DNA from: Patescibacteria group bacterium
Lineage (GTDB): Bacteria > Patescibacteriota > Microgenomatia > Daviesbacterales > UBA10151
Assembly (NCBI GenBank): GCA_018816815.1
Contig: JAHIVD010000012.1
Location: forward strand, 1-27,274
DNA length: 27,274 bases
Direction: 5' to 3'
In this document: in pieces, positions 1 through 6,565 of the stretch
How positions within the stretch are numbered: position 1 is the stretch's first letter
Layout of the letters: every line of letters starts with the position of its first letter
Notes under the pieces: model-generated
Told to the model about the DNA's origin: nothing
The model's input: the letters and a program-made list of their open reading frames with translations, nothing else
The model's database searches: none
Translations under genes and position numbers: made by a program

Positions 1-1
1 A

Positions 2-259
2 AAAGGTTCAGAGGATATTGTTACTACAATAGAAGATTTAGATAAAACAGTTTTTGAGGCATTTGTTCAGGTCAGACCACAAAACTCCAGAAAACTGGAA
101 ATGGAATTTACCTCACCCTACCAACCTAAAAAGGAATATAAGATTATGATCCAAAAACAACCAGGGGCTAAAGATTTCCGCTACATCATAAAAATAAACG
201 GCTCAACCAAAGCAGACTTTAAATTAGATCAGGACAGGGAATTTAAGTTTAATATTTAA
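2..259 (+). CDS. C-terminal end of a probable DUF4012-type surface protein (5' truncated by window)
   Basis: An open frame enters at base 2 and ends at TAA 257-259, giving the last 85 residues of a larger protein. The visible part is beta-rich: a segment with KTVFEAFVQV and SRKLEMEF, then IMIQKQPGAKDF, then a charged end (DQDREFKFNI). The arrangement of a 'TVF.AFV.V' strand, a charged strand and an 'IQKQPG' strand resembles the C-terminal beta domain of DUF4012-type proteins common in Patescibacteria, which are usually anchored outside the membrane. This assignment is from memory of the family and rests on a short fragment. No domain other than this tail is visible and the function is unknown. 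It is separated from recO by 23 bases. Confidence 0.55.
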   Translation, partial: KGSEDIVTTIEDLDKTVFEAFVQVRPQNSRKLEMEFTSPYQPKKEYKIMIQKQPGAKDFRYIIKINGSTKADFKLDQDREFKFNI

Positions 260-266
260 CCTTCTG

Positions 267-275
267 TGGTAAACT
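267..275 (+). promoter_or_regulatory. Extended -10 element 7 nt before recO start
   Basis: TGGTAAACT fits an extended -10 (TGN followed by a TATAAT-like hexamer at 270-275). Exactly seven bases separate it from the recO ATG at 283, so transcription would begin at or beside the start codon. No Shine-Dalgarno is visible before that ATG, which agrees with a leaderless mRNA. There is no convincing -35 box. Confidence 0.45.
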
Positions 276-282
276 GCACGTT

Positions 283-960
283 ATGCGAGGGGTTAGGTTA
301 GAGGGGATTATTTTAAAAAGAAGGAATTTAGGGGAAGCTGATCGGATTTTAACTGTTTTTACACTTCAAAAGGGGAAAATTTTATGTTTGGCAAAAGGGG
401 TGAGAAGAATTACCTCCAGGCGGGGTGGGAATGTAGAGCTTCTTAACAGGTCTTTAATGTATCTTCATCCGGCAAGGAGCTTTCTTATCCTGACAGAGGC
501 TTTAGTTTTGGATACTTACCAGAAGTTAAAAGAAGATCTGATTTTATCAACTTACGCTTTTCATATTATAGAATTGGTGGATAAGTTAACTGCGGAAAAT
601 CAGGAGAGTAGGGTTTTATATGAGGATTTGGTTTATGTTTTGCAAAGGCTGTCCAGGAACCCCAGACAGATTTTTGTCAGGGCTTTTGAGGCAAAGATTT
701 TAAGCAGTCAGGGATTTGCAAATTTTGGGGAGACAGGGCTTGTTTCTTTTGTTTCGCGGAGTAAATCCGAAAAAATAGACAAAAAGGTTAGCGGTGTTAA
801 GAAAATATTAAAAGATTTGGTAACTATGTCCTGGGATGAAATTGAGAAATTGGAGATCAATAAAAAACAGGCTCTGGAATTGGAACGCTTACTGCAGTAT
901 CATGTAGAAAGAGTGATAGAAGGAAGATTAAAAAGCAGGCAGATTTTAAGAAAGCTTTAA
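283..960 (+). CDS. recO: DNA repair/recombination protein RecO
   Basis: RecO works in the RecF pathway: it binds SSB-coated single-stranded DNA, helps load RecA and anneals strands. The protein has 225 residues, close to the usual 230-250. The N-terminal OB fold (about residues 1-80) shows the family pattern LEGIILKRRNLGEADRILTV, with KGKILCLAKGVRR following. A helical C-terminal domain comes after it, including the RAFEAKILSSQGF segment. The four-cysteine zinc site found in many RecO proteins after this segment is absent; the region reads GETGLVSFVSRSKSEK, so this is a zinc-less form. The ATG at 283 is the only good start and puts the OB fold at the correct N-terminal position. glyS follows after nine bases, so the two are probably cotranscribed. 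Confidence 0.9.
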   Translation: MRGVRLEGIILKRRNLGEADRILTVFTLQKGKILCLAKGVRRITSRRGGNVELLNRSLMYLHPARSFLILTEALVLDTYQKLKEDLILSTYAFHIIELVDKLTAENQESRVLYEDLVYVLQRLSRNPRQIFVRAFEAKILSSQGFANFGETGLVSFVSRSKSEKIDKKVSGVKKILKDLVTMSWDEIEKLEINKKQALELERLLQYHVERVIEGRLKSRQILRKL

Positions 961-969
961 AAGTGAAAT

Positions 970-2274
970 ATGGATAAAAATCTAATGAATAAAATAGCAG
1001 CTCTTTGTAAAAGGAGAGGATTTATATATCCTGGTTCAGAAATTTATGGAGGATTGGGTGGTACTTGGGACTATGGACCCCTAGGGACAGAGCTTAAAAG
1101 AAATATTAAAAATGAATGGTGGAAGGATGTGGTGCAGCTGCGTGAAGATATTGTCGGAGTGGATGGTTCCATAATAATGAATCCTAAAGTCTGGGCAGCT
1201 TCAGGACATATTGAGGCTTTTGTTGATCCATTGGTGGAATGTAAAATTTGCCATGAAAGATTGCGTGCAGATCATATCGATCAGATAGAAGAGCATGGGA
1301 AATCTCATAAGGAAAAGCCAAAATGGACAGAACCCCGGAAATTTAATCTTTTAGTAAAAGCATATTTGGGGATATTGGAGGGGAGACAGCAGGAAGTCTA
1401 TTTGCGGGGTGAGATTACCCAGGGAGTGCATGTTAATTTCCGGAGTGTAGTAGATTCTACAAGAGTAAAAATACCTTTTGGTATCGCACAAATCGGTAAA
1501 GCTTTCCGGAATGAAATAACTCCCGGGAATTTTACTTTCCGCTCCCGTGAGTTTGAACAAATGGAGGTTCAATACTATATCAGGCCTGAAACAAAAGAAG
1601 GGGAGAAACGGTTTGAGTATTGGAAGAAATTTTGGATGGATTGGTATACCGGGTTTGGAATCAGTAAAAATAAATTAAGGTTTAGGGACCATGCAGACGG
1701 AGAAAGAGCTCATTATGCAAAGGCTGCAACAGATATTGAATACGAAAGCCCCTGGGGATGGTCAGAATTTATGGGGATTCATCACCGGGGTGATTGGGAT
1801 TTGAGCCGCCATCAGGAATATTCCGGCCAGAACATGAAATATCAGGATCCGGAAACTAAGGAAGAATATTTACCTTGGGATATTGAATCCTCTGCAGGAG
1901 TTGACAGATCTTTGCTTTTCTTTTTAATAGATGGATACACTGAGGACAAAGGACGGATTTTCCTGAAGCTACATCCCAAACTTGCTCCATACAAGGTTGC
2001 AGTTTTTCCGCTTTTAGCTAATAAACCCAAATTAACAGGGCTTGCCCGCAGGATTTATCTTGATCTTAAAACTGATTTTATGATAGCTTGGGACGGTCGG
2101 GGTAATATCGGAAAAAGATATGCATCGCAGGATGAGATCGGTACTCCGTTTTGCGTAACAGTGGATTTTCAAAGCTTGGAAGATGATACGGTTACCTTAA
2201 GAGACAGGGATACAACTAAACAGGAAAGAGTAAAAATAAACGGATTAAAGAAAATATTAAGAGAAAAAATTTAA
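970..2274 (+). CDS. glyQS: Glycyl-tRNA synthetase, single-chain (alpha2) class II type
   Basis: Charges tRNA-Gly with glycine in the cytoplasm. At 434 residues it is the homodimeric, archaeal/eukaryotic-like form, not the alpha2-beta2 bacterial enzyme. Visible marks are the N-terminal GGTWDYGPLGTELKRNI (30-46), class II motif 2 around FRNEITPGNFTFRSREFEQME (179-199), motif 3 around SAGVDRSLLFF (about 308-318), and a C-terminal anticodon-binding domain from about residue 340. The insertion usually carrying two CxxC zinc pairs keeps only the first (C91, C94); the segment before TEPRKFNLL has no cysteines. Its stop overlaps the next start by one base (TAATG), indicating translational coupling with the membrane protein downstream. 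Confidence 0.93.
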   Translation: MDKNLMNKIAALCKRRGFIYPGSEIYGGLGGTWDYGPLGTELKRNIKNEWWKDVVQLREDIVGVDGSIIMNPKVWAASGHIEAFVDPLVECKICHERLRADHIDQIEEHGKSHKEKPKWTEPRKFNLLVKAYLGILEGRQQEVYLRGEITQGVHVNFRSVVDSTRVKIPFGIAQIGKAFRNEITPGNFTFRSREFEQMEVQYYIRPETKEGEKRFEYWKKFWMDWYTGFGISKNKLRFRDHADGERAHYAKAATDIEYESPWGWSEFMGIHHRGDWDLSRHQEYSGQNMKYQDPETKEEYLPWDIESSAGVDRSLLFFLIDGYTEDKGRIFLKLHPKLAPYKVAVFPLLANKPKLTGLARRIYLDLKTDFMIAWDGRGNIGKRYASQDEIGTPFCVTVDFQSLEDDTVTLRDRDTTKQERVKINGLKKILREKI

Positions 2275-3197
2275 TGGAAAAATTGGAAAAATTGAGTAAT
2301 TTTTTTAGTCTTCATAAATTAACAATAATTTTAAGTTTTGCATTGATTATTGCAAGCGTTGGCGGATTAGTAGCTTTTCAGAAATTTACAGCTAAACCAG
2401 CAGGACCTATTGAAGAAGTTGATATTTTTTTCGATCCCGAAGGCCCTTATGCTACACTTTTCCCCAGGCGTGACGGAAATGCCTTAGTTTTAAATCTTAA
2501 AAGAACAAGTTCGTATGATGCTATTACTTATGAACTTGCCTATGCCAGCAGTCCTGATGAAACAGTAGTCAAAGGCAGTAAAATTTTGGAAGACGGCGAA
2601 AGCAGCGTTGTCGGCGGATCAATTGACCGGGGGGTAAAAGGGGATATTGATACCAAAGATAAAAAAGGAGAATATGAGCAGGAAATTCTATTTGGTACCT
2701 GCAGTAAGAATGTTTGTAAATATGATAAAGACGTAGAAAACGGAACTTTAACGCTGCATATAGTGCGCGCCTCCGGAGGAGGCAAAGAAAAAGCGGCTTA
2801 TAGGATGGTGACACAGTGGCATCTGCAAAAACCTGATGTGGCTTTGGGGAGCCTAACATCCGGTGACGGCCATTTTATTTACAAAGTTGACGGAGACAGA
2901 CAGTTCCTTTCAAATATAGGCTTTTCAGTTATTAATGATTTAACAGGGGCACCTAAACTACCCTCAGGAAAGATGGTGCAAGGCAAAGTTTATTCCCTGA
3001 ATGTGCCGATTGCCAAAGAGCTAAACAGCGGATCAGTAAGTTTGGAGCTGGCAGAGAATCCGCCAGATAGCGCCCGCCTTTACAGATTTAATGGAAATAC
3101 TGGCAAGTGGCAGGAGTTAGATACAAAAATAGACGGCGCTAAATTATCTGCCAGGACAGATGGTGCCGGAATATTTACTGTATTAGTTAATAAATAA
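2274..3197 (+). CDS. Membrane-anchored extracytoplasmic protein of unknown function
   Basis: I do not recognise this 307-residue protein. It begins with a short charged cytoplasmic tail and one hydrophobic segment (about residues 15-36), with no lipoprotein cysteine, so it is probably an N-terminally anchored protein facing outward. The rest is soluble and beta-rich. The first half has an Asp/Glu/Gly-rich stretch with two cysteines four residues apart (GTCSKNVCKYD) that could form a disulfide. The last 40 residues (RLYRFNGNTGKWQELDTKI, then an AGIFTVLV end) resemble the closing beta strands of many bacterial surface domains. It overlaps glyS by one base and so belongs to the recO-glyS unit. 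The role is unknown; an accessory surface protein is the most that can be inferred. Confidence 0.7.
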   Translation: MEKLEKLSNFFSLHKLTIILSFALIIASVGGLVAFQKFTAKPAGPIEEVDIFFDPEGPYATLFPRRDGNALVLNLKRTSSYDAITYELAYASSPDETVVKGSKILEDGESSVVGGSIDRGVKGDIDTKDKKGEYEQEILFGTCSKNVCKYDKDVENGTLTLHIVRASGGGKEKAAYRMVTQWHLQKPDVALGSLTSGDGHFIYKVDGDRQFLSNIGFSVINDLTGAPKLPSGKMVQGKVYSLNVPIAKELNSGSVSLELAENPPDSARLYRFNGNTGKWQELDTKIDGAKLSARTDGAGIFTVLVNK

Positions 3198-3215
3198 GCA
3201 CAGTTGTCGAGTTTC

Positions 3216-3250
3216 ACCCCAGAGGTGGAATTGTAGCTGCACTCCGGGGT
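3216..3250 (+). other. GC-rich hairpin between the glyS unit and the regulator island
   Basis: ACCCCAGAG (3216-3224) can pair with CTCCGGGGT (3242-3250) with one mismatch and a 17-base loop. No T-run follows on the plus strand, so it is at best a weak or Rho-assisted terminator for the recO-glyS unit. Confidence 0.35.
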
Positions 3251-3312
3251 AATTACTAAAGGCGATATCAGTTTAGGAAAATTCAGATATTGCTTAACAA
3301 TGGGATAAATCC

Positions 3313-3341
3313 TTGCAGTTTGGGGGGTTTTCTGTGATACT
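3313..3341 (+). promoter_or_regulatory. Promoter of regulator 1
   Basis: TTGCAG (3313-3318), a 17-base spacer and GATACT (3336-3341) with an upstream TGT make a sigma70-type promoter with an extended -10. The same layout is present in copy 2 (TTGCAG 4337-4342, GATATT 4360-4365) and copy 3 (TTGCAG 6503-6508, GATAAT 6526-6531), each with 17 bases between. Conservation in the diverged third copy supports function. Confidence 0.6.
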
Positions 3342-3378
3342 TCGCCTAATACTTGGAGTCCTGATATTATTAAGGCGA
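3342..3378 (+). promoter_or_regulatory. 37-bp imperfect dyad between promoter and start codon
   Basis: TCGCCTAATA at the left pairs with TATTAAGGCGA at the right (one extra base), and TTGGA-G-TCC forms the centre. The dyad covers the expected transcription start and ends six bases before the ATG at 3385; its right arm holds the only Shine-Dalgarno-like bases (AAGG). It is repeated at 4366-4402 with one change. It could be an operator or, if transcribed from further upstream, an RNA hairpin hiding the ribosome site. Confidence 0.5.
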
Positions 3379-3384
3379 TAGATT

Positions 3385-4245
3385 ATGATTGAAACAGAAG
3401 CAGGAAAGGTTGGATTTTCCCCGGAGTTGCCATATTGTCCTGATCCTGATTTAGAAAAAAGGACTATTATATCTGATTTTTTGAAAGAATTTACAGGGTG
3501 GGCGGAGGAAGAAGTTTCTGATCCGGAAAGGATTTTTTTTTCTGAAGCTTGCAAATTACTGAATCTTGTGGAATCCAGGACTCTGGACACTTTAAGGGGG
3601 GGTGGGATAATTAGTCCCAGTCTTCAATCTACTGGAAGAAAAATGGAATATCAATATACCCTCCCTCAATTGGCTCTGCTTAAATTAGTTCTTATTTCTG
3701 GGGATAACTGCTGTGCTTTAAAGGAGATTGTTGGCAAAATTAAACCTTTAATAGAAGAGACTGATTATGCTGAAGTGTTGGGCTTGCCTTTGTCGGAAAT
3801 GAAGCCGGCAGTACCAAAATTGCCGGAAGACGATTGGTGGTTTTTAAAATATGGGGATGTTTTGGTTCAGGTTTTGGGCTTAACTCCTGCCTCCTTTCCA
3901 AAAAGGAGAGAAAGGTCCTTATTAAGAGGGGAATCTTCTATTAATCCCTCTCCAGAAAAAGCAGTAGAGGGGAATAATGCCAGATTATCGGAAGAACGAA
4001 TTAGGCAGTTATTAGTAGAGTTGAGTCCACTCCCTAAAATGGACCTTTTTAGTGTTAGAAAAGCGCCAAGTTTTATTTCTTCTTTAATTAATGGAATTAT
4101 TCAGGAAGCTTTAGCTAAAGAGGGGAATTTTTTAGTAGAAAGAGGAAAGACTGATTTGAATGCTGTCTGGGATGATTTGACTTTTGGAACCATTGAACGA
4201 TGTCTATCGGATTTACTTAATGAGCGCAAAAGAGAGAGTGGATAA
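3385..4245 (+). CDS. MerR-like helix-turn-helix regulator, paralogue 1
   Basis: A 286-residue protein of a three-member local family. Residues about 50-123 follow the MerR DNA-binding layout: helix-turn-helix (SEACKLLNLVESRTLDTLRG), GIISP as in the MerR 'GLL.P', a wing with YQYT, a helix LPQLALLKLVLI, then ALKEIVGKIKPLI like the MerR 'GfsLeeIkell'. The N-terminal 50 residues are acidic and helical. The C-terminal half has conserved blocks shared with the paralogue at 6566: KYGDVLVQVLGLTP, LFSVRKAPSF, and a last block with WDDLTFGTIERCL. No known effector domain, metal-binding cysteine pattern or membrane segment is seen. The copied promoter and dyad directly upstream suggest autoregulation or cross-regulation. 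Assignment to MerR-like is by pattern; target and signal are unknown. Confidence 0.65.
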   Translation: MIETEAGKVGFSPELPYCPDPDLEKRTIISDFLKEFTGWAEEEVSDPERIFFSEACKLLNLVESRTLDTLRGGGIISPSLQSTGRKMEYQYTLPQLALLKLVLISGDNCCALKEIVGKIKPLIEETDYAEVLGLPLSEMKPAVPKLPEDDWWFLKYGDVLVQVLGLTPASFPKRRERSLLRGESSINPSPEKAVEGNNARLSEERIRQLLVELSPLPKMDLFSVRKAPSFISSLINGIIQEALAKEGNFLVERGKTDLNAVWDDLTFGTIERCLSDLLNERKRESG

Positions 4246-4280
4246 AATTAAACTGTCTGAATTTACTCACTTCCAATCCA

Positions 4281-4430
4281 TAAAGGTAATATCAGTTTAG
4301 GAAAATTCAGATATTGCTTAACAATGGGATAAATCCTTGCAGTTTGGGGGGTTTTCTGTGATATTTCGCCTAATGCTTGGAGTCCTGATATTATTAAGGC
4401 GATAGATTATGATTGAAACAGAAGCAGGAA
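4281..4430 (+). repeat. 150-bp repeat, copy 2: upstream region plus first codons of regulator 2
   Basis: Nearly identical to 3257-3406. It carries the 16-mer ATATCAGTTTAGGAAA (4289-4304), a promoter TTGCAG (4337-4342), 17 bases, GATATT (4360-4365), the dyad arms TCGCCT (4366-4371) and AGGCGA (4397-4402), and ATG at 4409 with the codons for MIETEAG. The one change in the dyad is A to G near its left-centre. Confidence 0.9.
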
Positions 4431-5326
4431 GACCCTCCCAAGAGTTACCAGAGTTTACTGATTTAGAGAAAGAGCGGAGAGGTGCTGTACTTATTTTTTT
4501 GGATAGTTTTACAAGCTGGGCAGAAAAAGAGGCTCTTGAATTAAAATTCTTTGATTCGGAAGGTCCAAAAAGGGTGCTTACTCCTAATGTTTGCGAATTA
4601 CTGAGGATTATAGGATCTTACAGGATTGTGGCCGATTGTAGGGATAATGTGATTGTGGCTCCCGATTCTCAGCTGATTAAAGGACAACCAGCATATTGTT
4701 ATACCTTCGAAGAAGCGGCTCTGCTTAAACTGCTTCTTATTTTTGGAGATAAAGGTTATGATTTAAGGGAGACTGTTGGCAGAATTCAACCCTTAATAAG
4801 GGGGACTGTTTATGCTGAAAAATTACACTTGCCCTCGCGGGAAATCAAGCTGAGAGTACAGAAGTTGCCGGATGACGATTTCTGGTCTCGTCAATATGGA
4901 GAGGTTTTGGTTTCTGCTCTGGGTTTGCCCCCCACCACCCCTCATGGAAGGAGGAAAGAAGGCAGCTTAGAAAGGGAGTTTTCTGATAATCTCCCCGTTT
5001 TTGAAATAGGAGAAGGTGAAAAGGCTAGTGCCGAATTATCAAAAGAACAAATCAATGAGTGGTTAGCAGGATGGGGTTTACTCCCGTCTCTTGATCTTGT
5101 AAGTTATCAGAAACTGCCAGAAGGCTTAAAGTCTTTTTCATTAGTGCGCGCAATTATTCAAAGACTCTTAAAAGAAGATGAGGATTTTTTAGCAAAAAAA
5201 GAAAGATGGTCTTTGGATCCTACCGTAGATGAATTGATAGATGGATTGACTTTTGGCGGATTGAGGCAATTTATAACGGACTTTCTCCTGATCGTAGAAA
5301 AAGAGAAAGCTAATCCGGAAAGATAA
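4409..5326 (+). CDS. MerR-like family protein, paralogue 2, with altered helix-turn-helix
   Basis: A 305-residue relative of the proteins at 3385 and 6566. It keeps the family layout: acidic helical N-terminus (DSFTSWAEKEA), the helix after the wing (EEAALLKLLLIFGDKGYDLRE), RIQPLIRGTVYAEKL, QYGEVLVSALGLPP, and the end block GLTFGGLRQFITD. The region of the recognition helix has changed, though: where the paralogues read SRTLDTLR it reads SYRIVADCRDN with extra residues, and the wing tyrosine pair becomes AYCYT. It may bind a different site or may have lost DNA binding and act through partners. Its upstream DNA is almost identical to that of paralogue 1, while the protein is much less similar than P1 is to P3. 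Function is not known. Confidence 0.6.
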   Translation: MIETEAGRPSQELPEFTDLEKERRGAVLIFLDSFTSWAEKEALELKFFDSEGPKRVLTPNVCELLRIIGSYRIVADCRDNVIVAPDSQLIKGQPAYCYTFEEAALLKLLLIFGDKGYDLRETVGRIQPLIRGTVYAEKLHLPSREIKLRVQKLPDDDFWSRQYGEVLVSALGLPPTTPHGRRKEGSLEREFSDNLPVFEIGEGEKASAELSKEQINEWLAGWGLLPSLDLVSYQKLPEGLKSFSLVRAIIQRLLKEDEDFLAKKERWSLDPTVDELIDGLTFGGLRQFITDFLLIVEKEKANPER

Positions 5327-5370
5327 CATTGTAATCGGAAATCTCAATTTTGACACTTTTACGAAGTCTT

Positions 5371-5402
5371 AACTCTGACAACTGAAGGGGGCAGTTAGAG
5401 TT
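5371..5402 (+). other. Bulged inverted repeat
   Basis: AACTCT (5371-5376), GAC bulge, AACTG (5380-5384), loop AAGGGGG, CAGTT (5392-5396), AGAGTT (5397-5402): 11 pairs with a three-base bulge. No T-run follows on either strand, so it is not a clear terminator. It sits beside the broken transposase gene and could be a remnant of the insertion end or an RNA structure after regulator 2. Confidence 0.35.
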
Positions 5403-5403
5403 G

Positions 5404-5668
5404 TTAAACCTTCAGTCTGAATTTGTAGATAATTTTATCCATAGCCTCAAGTGAGATCTTATCTCCTTTAAGGTAAAGCCAAGATCCTGCACAGCCTACG
5501 TAGCCTGTTGGGATTTTGTACCTTAATCCTGTTTTTGGTTAACTCCCTGCCAATGGTAGATTTATCCCTGCCCAGCATTTTACTACACTCAATATTTGAT
5601 AACCCTTCCTGTTCCCACTGGGAAAGCAACAACCTTTCGGTTTTAGTCAATTTTCTATGTTTATCCAA
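5404..5668 (-). pseudogene. Remnant of an IS30-family transposase N-terminus
   Basis: On the minus strand a strong Shine-Dalgarno (AGGAGGTGA) precedes a TTG start at 5668. The first 45 residues match the IS30-type helix-turn-helix: LTKTERLLLSQWEQEGLSN, then KMLGRDKSTIGRELTKN. After about residue 53 the frame drifts into an Arg/Leu-rich tail and stops at residue 66. Shifting the frame there gives a further open stretch (GYVGCAGSWLYLKGDKIS, continuing to a TAA at 5404-5406), which suggests a frameshift. The DDE catalytic domain of a full IS30 transposase (normally over 300 residues) is absent. It is a decayed mobile-element fragment, or less likely a small HTH protein derived from one. It lies where the repeat unit of the regulator island seems to have been interrupted. 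Confidence 0.65.
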
Positions 5669-5790
5669 ACTAATTGTTCACCTCCTGACTACTTTAGGAA
5701 GTGAATTCTAACTTACCAGGGGGTTGCAATCGTTTTTAGAACTTACGTTGGTCTGACATTTGTTGTTTTATGATATACTTATGGACAATT

Positions 5791-6300
5791 ATGGAAAGAT
5801 TAGAAGAAAAAGTAGACAAAACCGATAGAACTGCAGGAAGAGTGGTTGACAAAGAAGCTTTGTTAGCCAACCGCCGTATTTTTTGGATTGAAGATGATGT
5901 AGATATAATAGGTCCTGTGGTACGCCCGCTTCAAGATGCTGGTTGCTCTTTCGTGGTTTATGGAAGAAGAGTAGATGCTCTTACAGAAAACGCAATACAA
6001 CTAATAAAGGATGGAGATCTTATGTTAGTTGATCCCCTTATACCTGATGGAGCAAGCAAGGGGGATGGAGATGATTTTCCTGGATTGACCCTCTTGAGGG
6101 ATTTAAGAGAAAAAGGTGTAGAAACGTCGGTGATTATATTTACTGCATCAAATGTTTCGCGGGTACGAGATGGAATGCAAGTAAGATTTTTAGATGATAT
6201 TCGAATTATAAGGAAACCGATTTTACCTTCACAATTAAAAACAAGTATAACAGATTTTTTTGCTGAAAGAGCTTCTCGGGAACTTCAAGAAAGTAAATAA
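5791..6300 (+). CDS. Stand-alone response-regulator receiver (CheY-like) domain
   Basis: A single-domain receiver of 169 residues from the ATG at 5791. The acidic pocket is seen in IFWIEDDVD (E34, D35, D36), the phospho-acceptor is probably D81 in LMLVDPLIPDG, the switch threonine T118 in IIFTAS, and the lysine K142 in RKPILPSQL. There is no DNA-binding output domain; about 25 residues of charged helix precede the receiver. An ATG at 5770 is in frame, but it overlaps a TATACT -10-like hexamer (5774-5779), so I prefer 5791, eleven bases after that hexamer. No histidine kinase lies in the window. The glycine/aspartate-rich loop after D81 (SKGDGDDF) is longer than usual. It lies inside the stretch that splits the regulator array. 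Confidence 0.75.
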   Translation: MERLEEKVDKTDRTAGRVVDKEALLANRRIFWIEDDVDIIGPVVRPLQDAGCSFVVYGRRVDALTENAIQLIKDGDLMLVDPLIPDGASKGDGDDFPGLTLLRDLREKGVETSVIIFTASNVSRVRDGMQVRFLDDIRIIRKPILPSQLKTSITDFFAERASRELQESK

Positions 6301-6326
6301 TTGTTTACTTTCGCAAACTTAATTTT

Positions 6327-6363
6327 GATGTATTGAAGTCGTATTCCTCAGGTGAAATACATC
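6327..6363 (+). other. Inverted repeat downstream of the receiver gene
   Basis: GATGTATT (6327-6334) and AATACATC (6356-6363) are perfect reverse complements around 21 bases. No adjoining T-run is present, so a terminator role is doubtful; a binding site is possible. Confidence 0.3.
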
Positions 6364-6404
6364 TTAAGCAAAACAAAGCTACACCTATTTTCATCCCTTT
6401 TTCT

Positions 6405-6565
6405 TAACTATTAATTCTGTTTGTATTTACATCACCTCAAATTCTGAAAAATGATATTAGTTTAGGAAAGTTCAGATTCATTAAGAATAAGATAAGAAGC
6501 CCTTGCAGTTTTGGAAACTTTCTGTGATAATCCACCTAATATTTTGAGGTAATCTAATATTATTA
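6405..6565 (+). repeat. Diverged copy 3 of the regulator upstream region
   Basis: The 16-mer ATATTAGTTTAGGAAA occurs at 6454-6469, the promoter at 6503-6531 (TTGCAG, 17 bases, GATAAT, with TGT before it), and a weak dyad with CCTAATATT and TAATATTA before the ATG at 6566. The preceding 45 bases (TTAATTCTGTTTGTATTTAC onward) resemble the sequence just after regulator 3 (from about 7454), so this copy includes the end of a previous unit. Confidence 0.75.

Larger units (their letters stand above)
3257..3406 (+). repeat. 150-bp repeat, copy 1: upstream region plus first codons of regulator 1
   Basis: By eye this stretch differs from 4281-4430 at only about four positions (two near the start, one in the -10 region, one in the dyad). 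It contains the 16-mer ATATCAGTTTAGGAAA (3265-3280), the ATTG-CTTAA-CAAT partial palindrome, the promoter, a dyad and the first seven codons (MIETEAG). Identity stops sharply inside the coding region. A partial, more diverged copy lies before regulator 3. Confidence 0.9.

Noticed and set aside
5508..5711. Plus-strand frame of 67 residues opposite the IS30 remnant
   Set aside because: It is the antisense of the helix-turn-helix gene, with no ribosome site and no recognisable pattern; the minus-strand frame has a strong Shine-Dalgarno and a family match.
6327..6363. Terminator after the receiver gene
   Set aside because: The inverted repeat is perfect but has a 21-base loop and no adjoining T-run.
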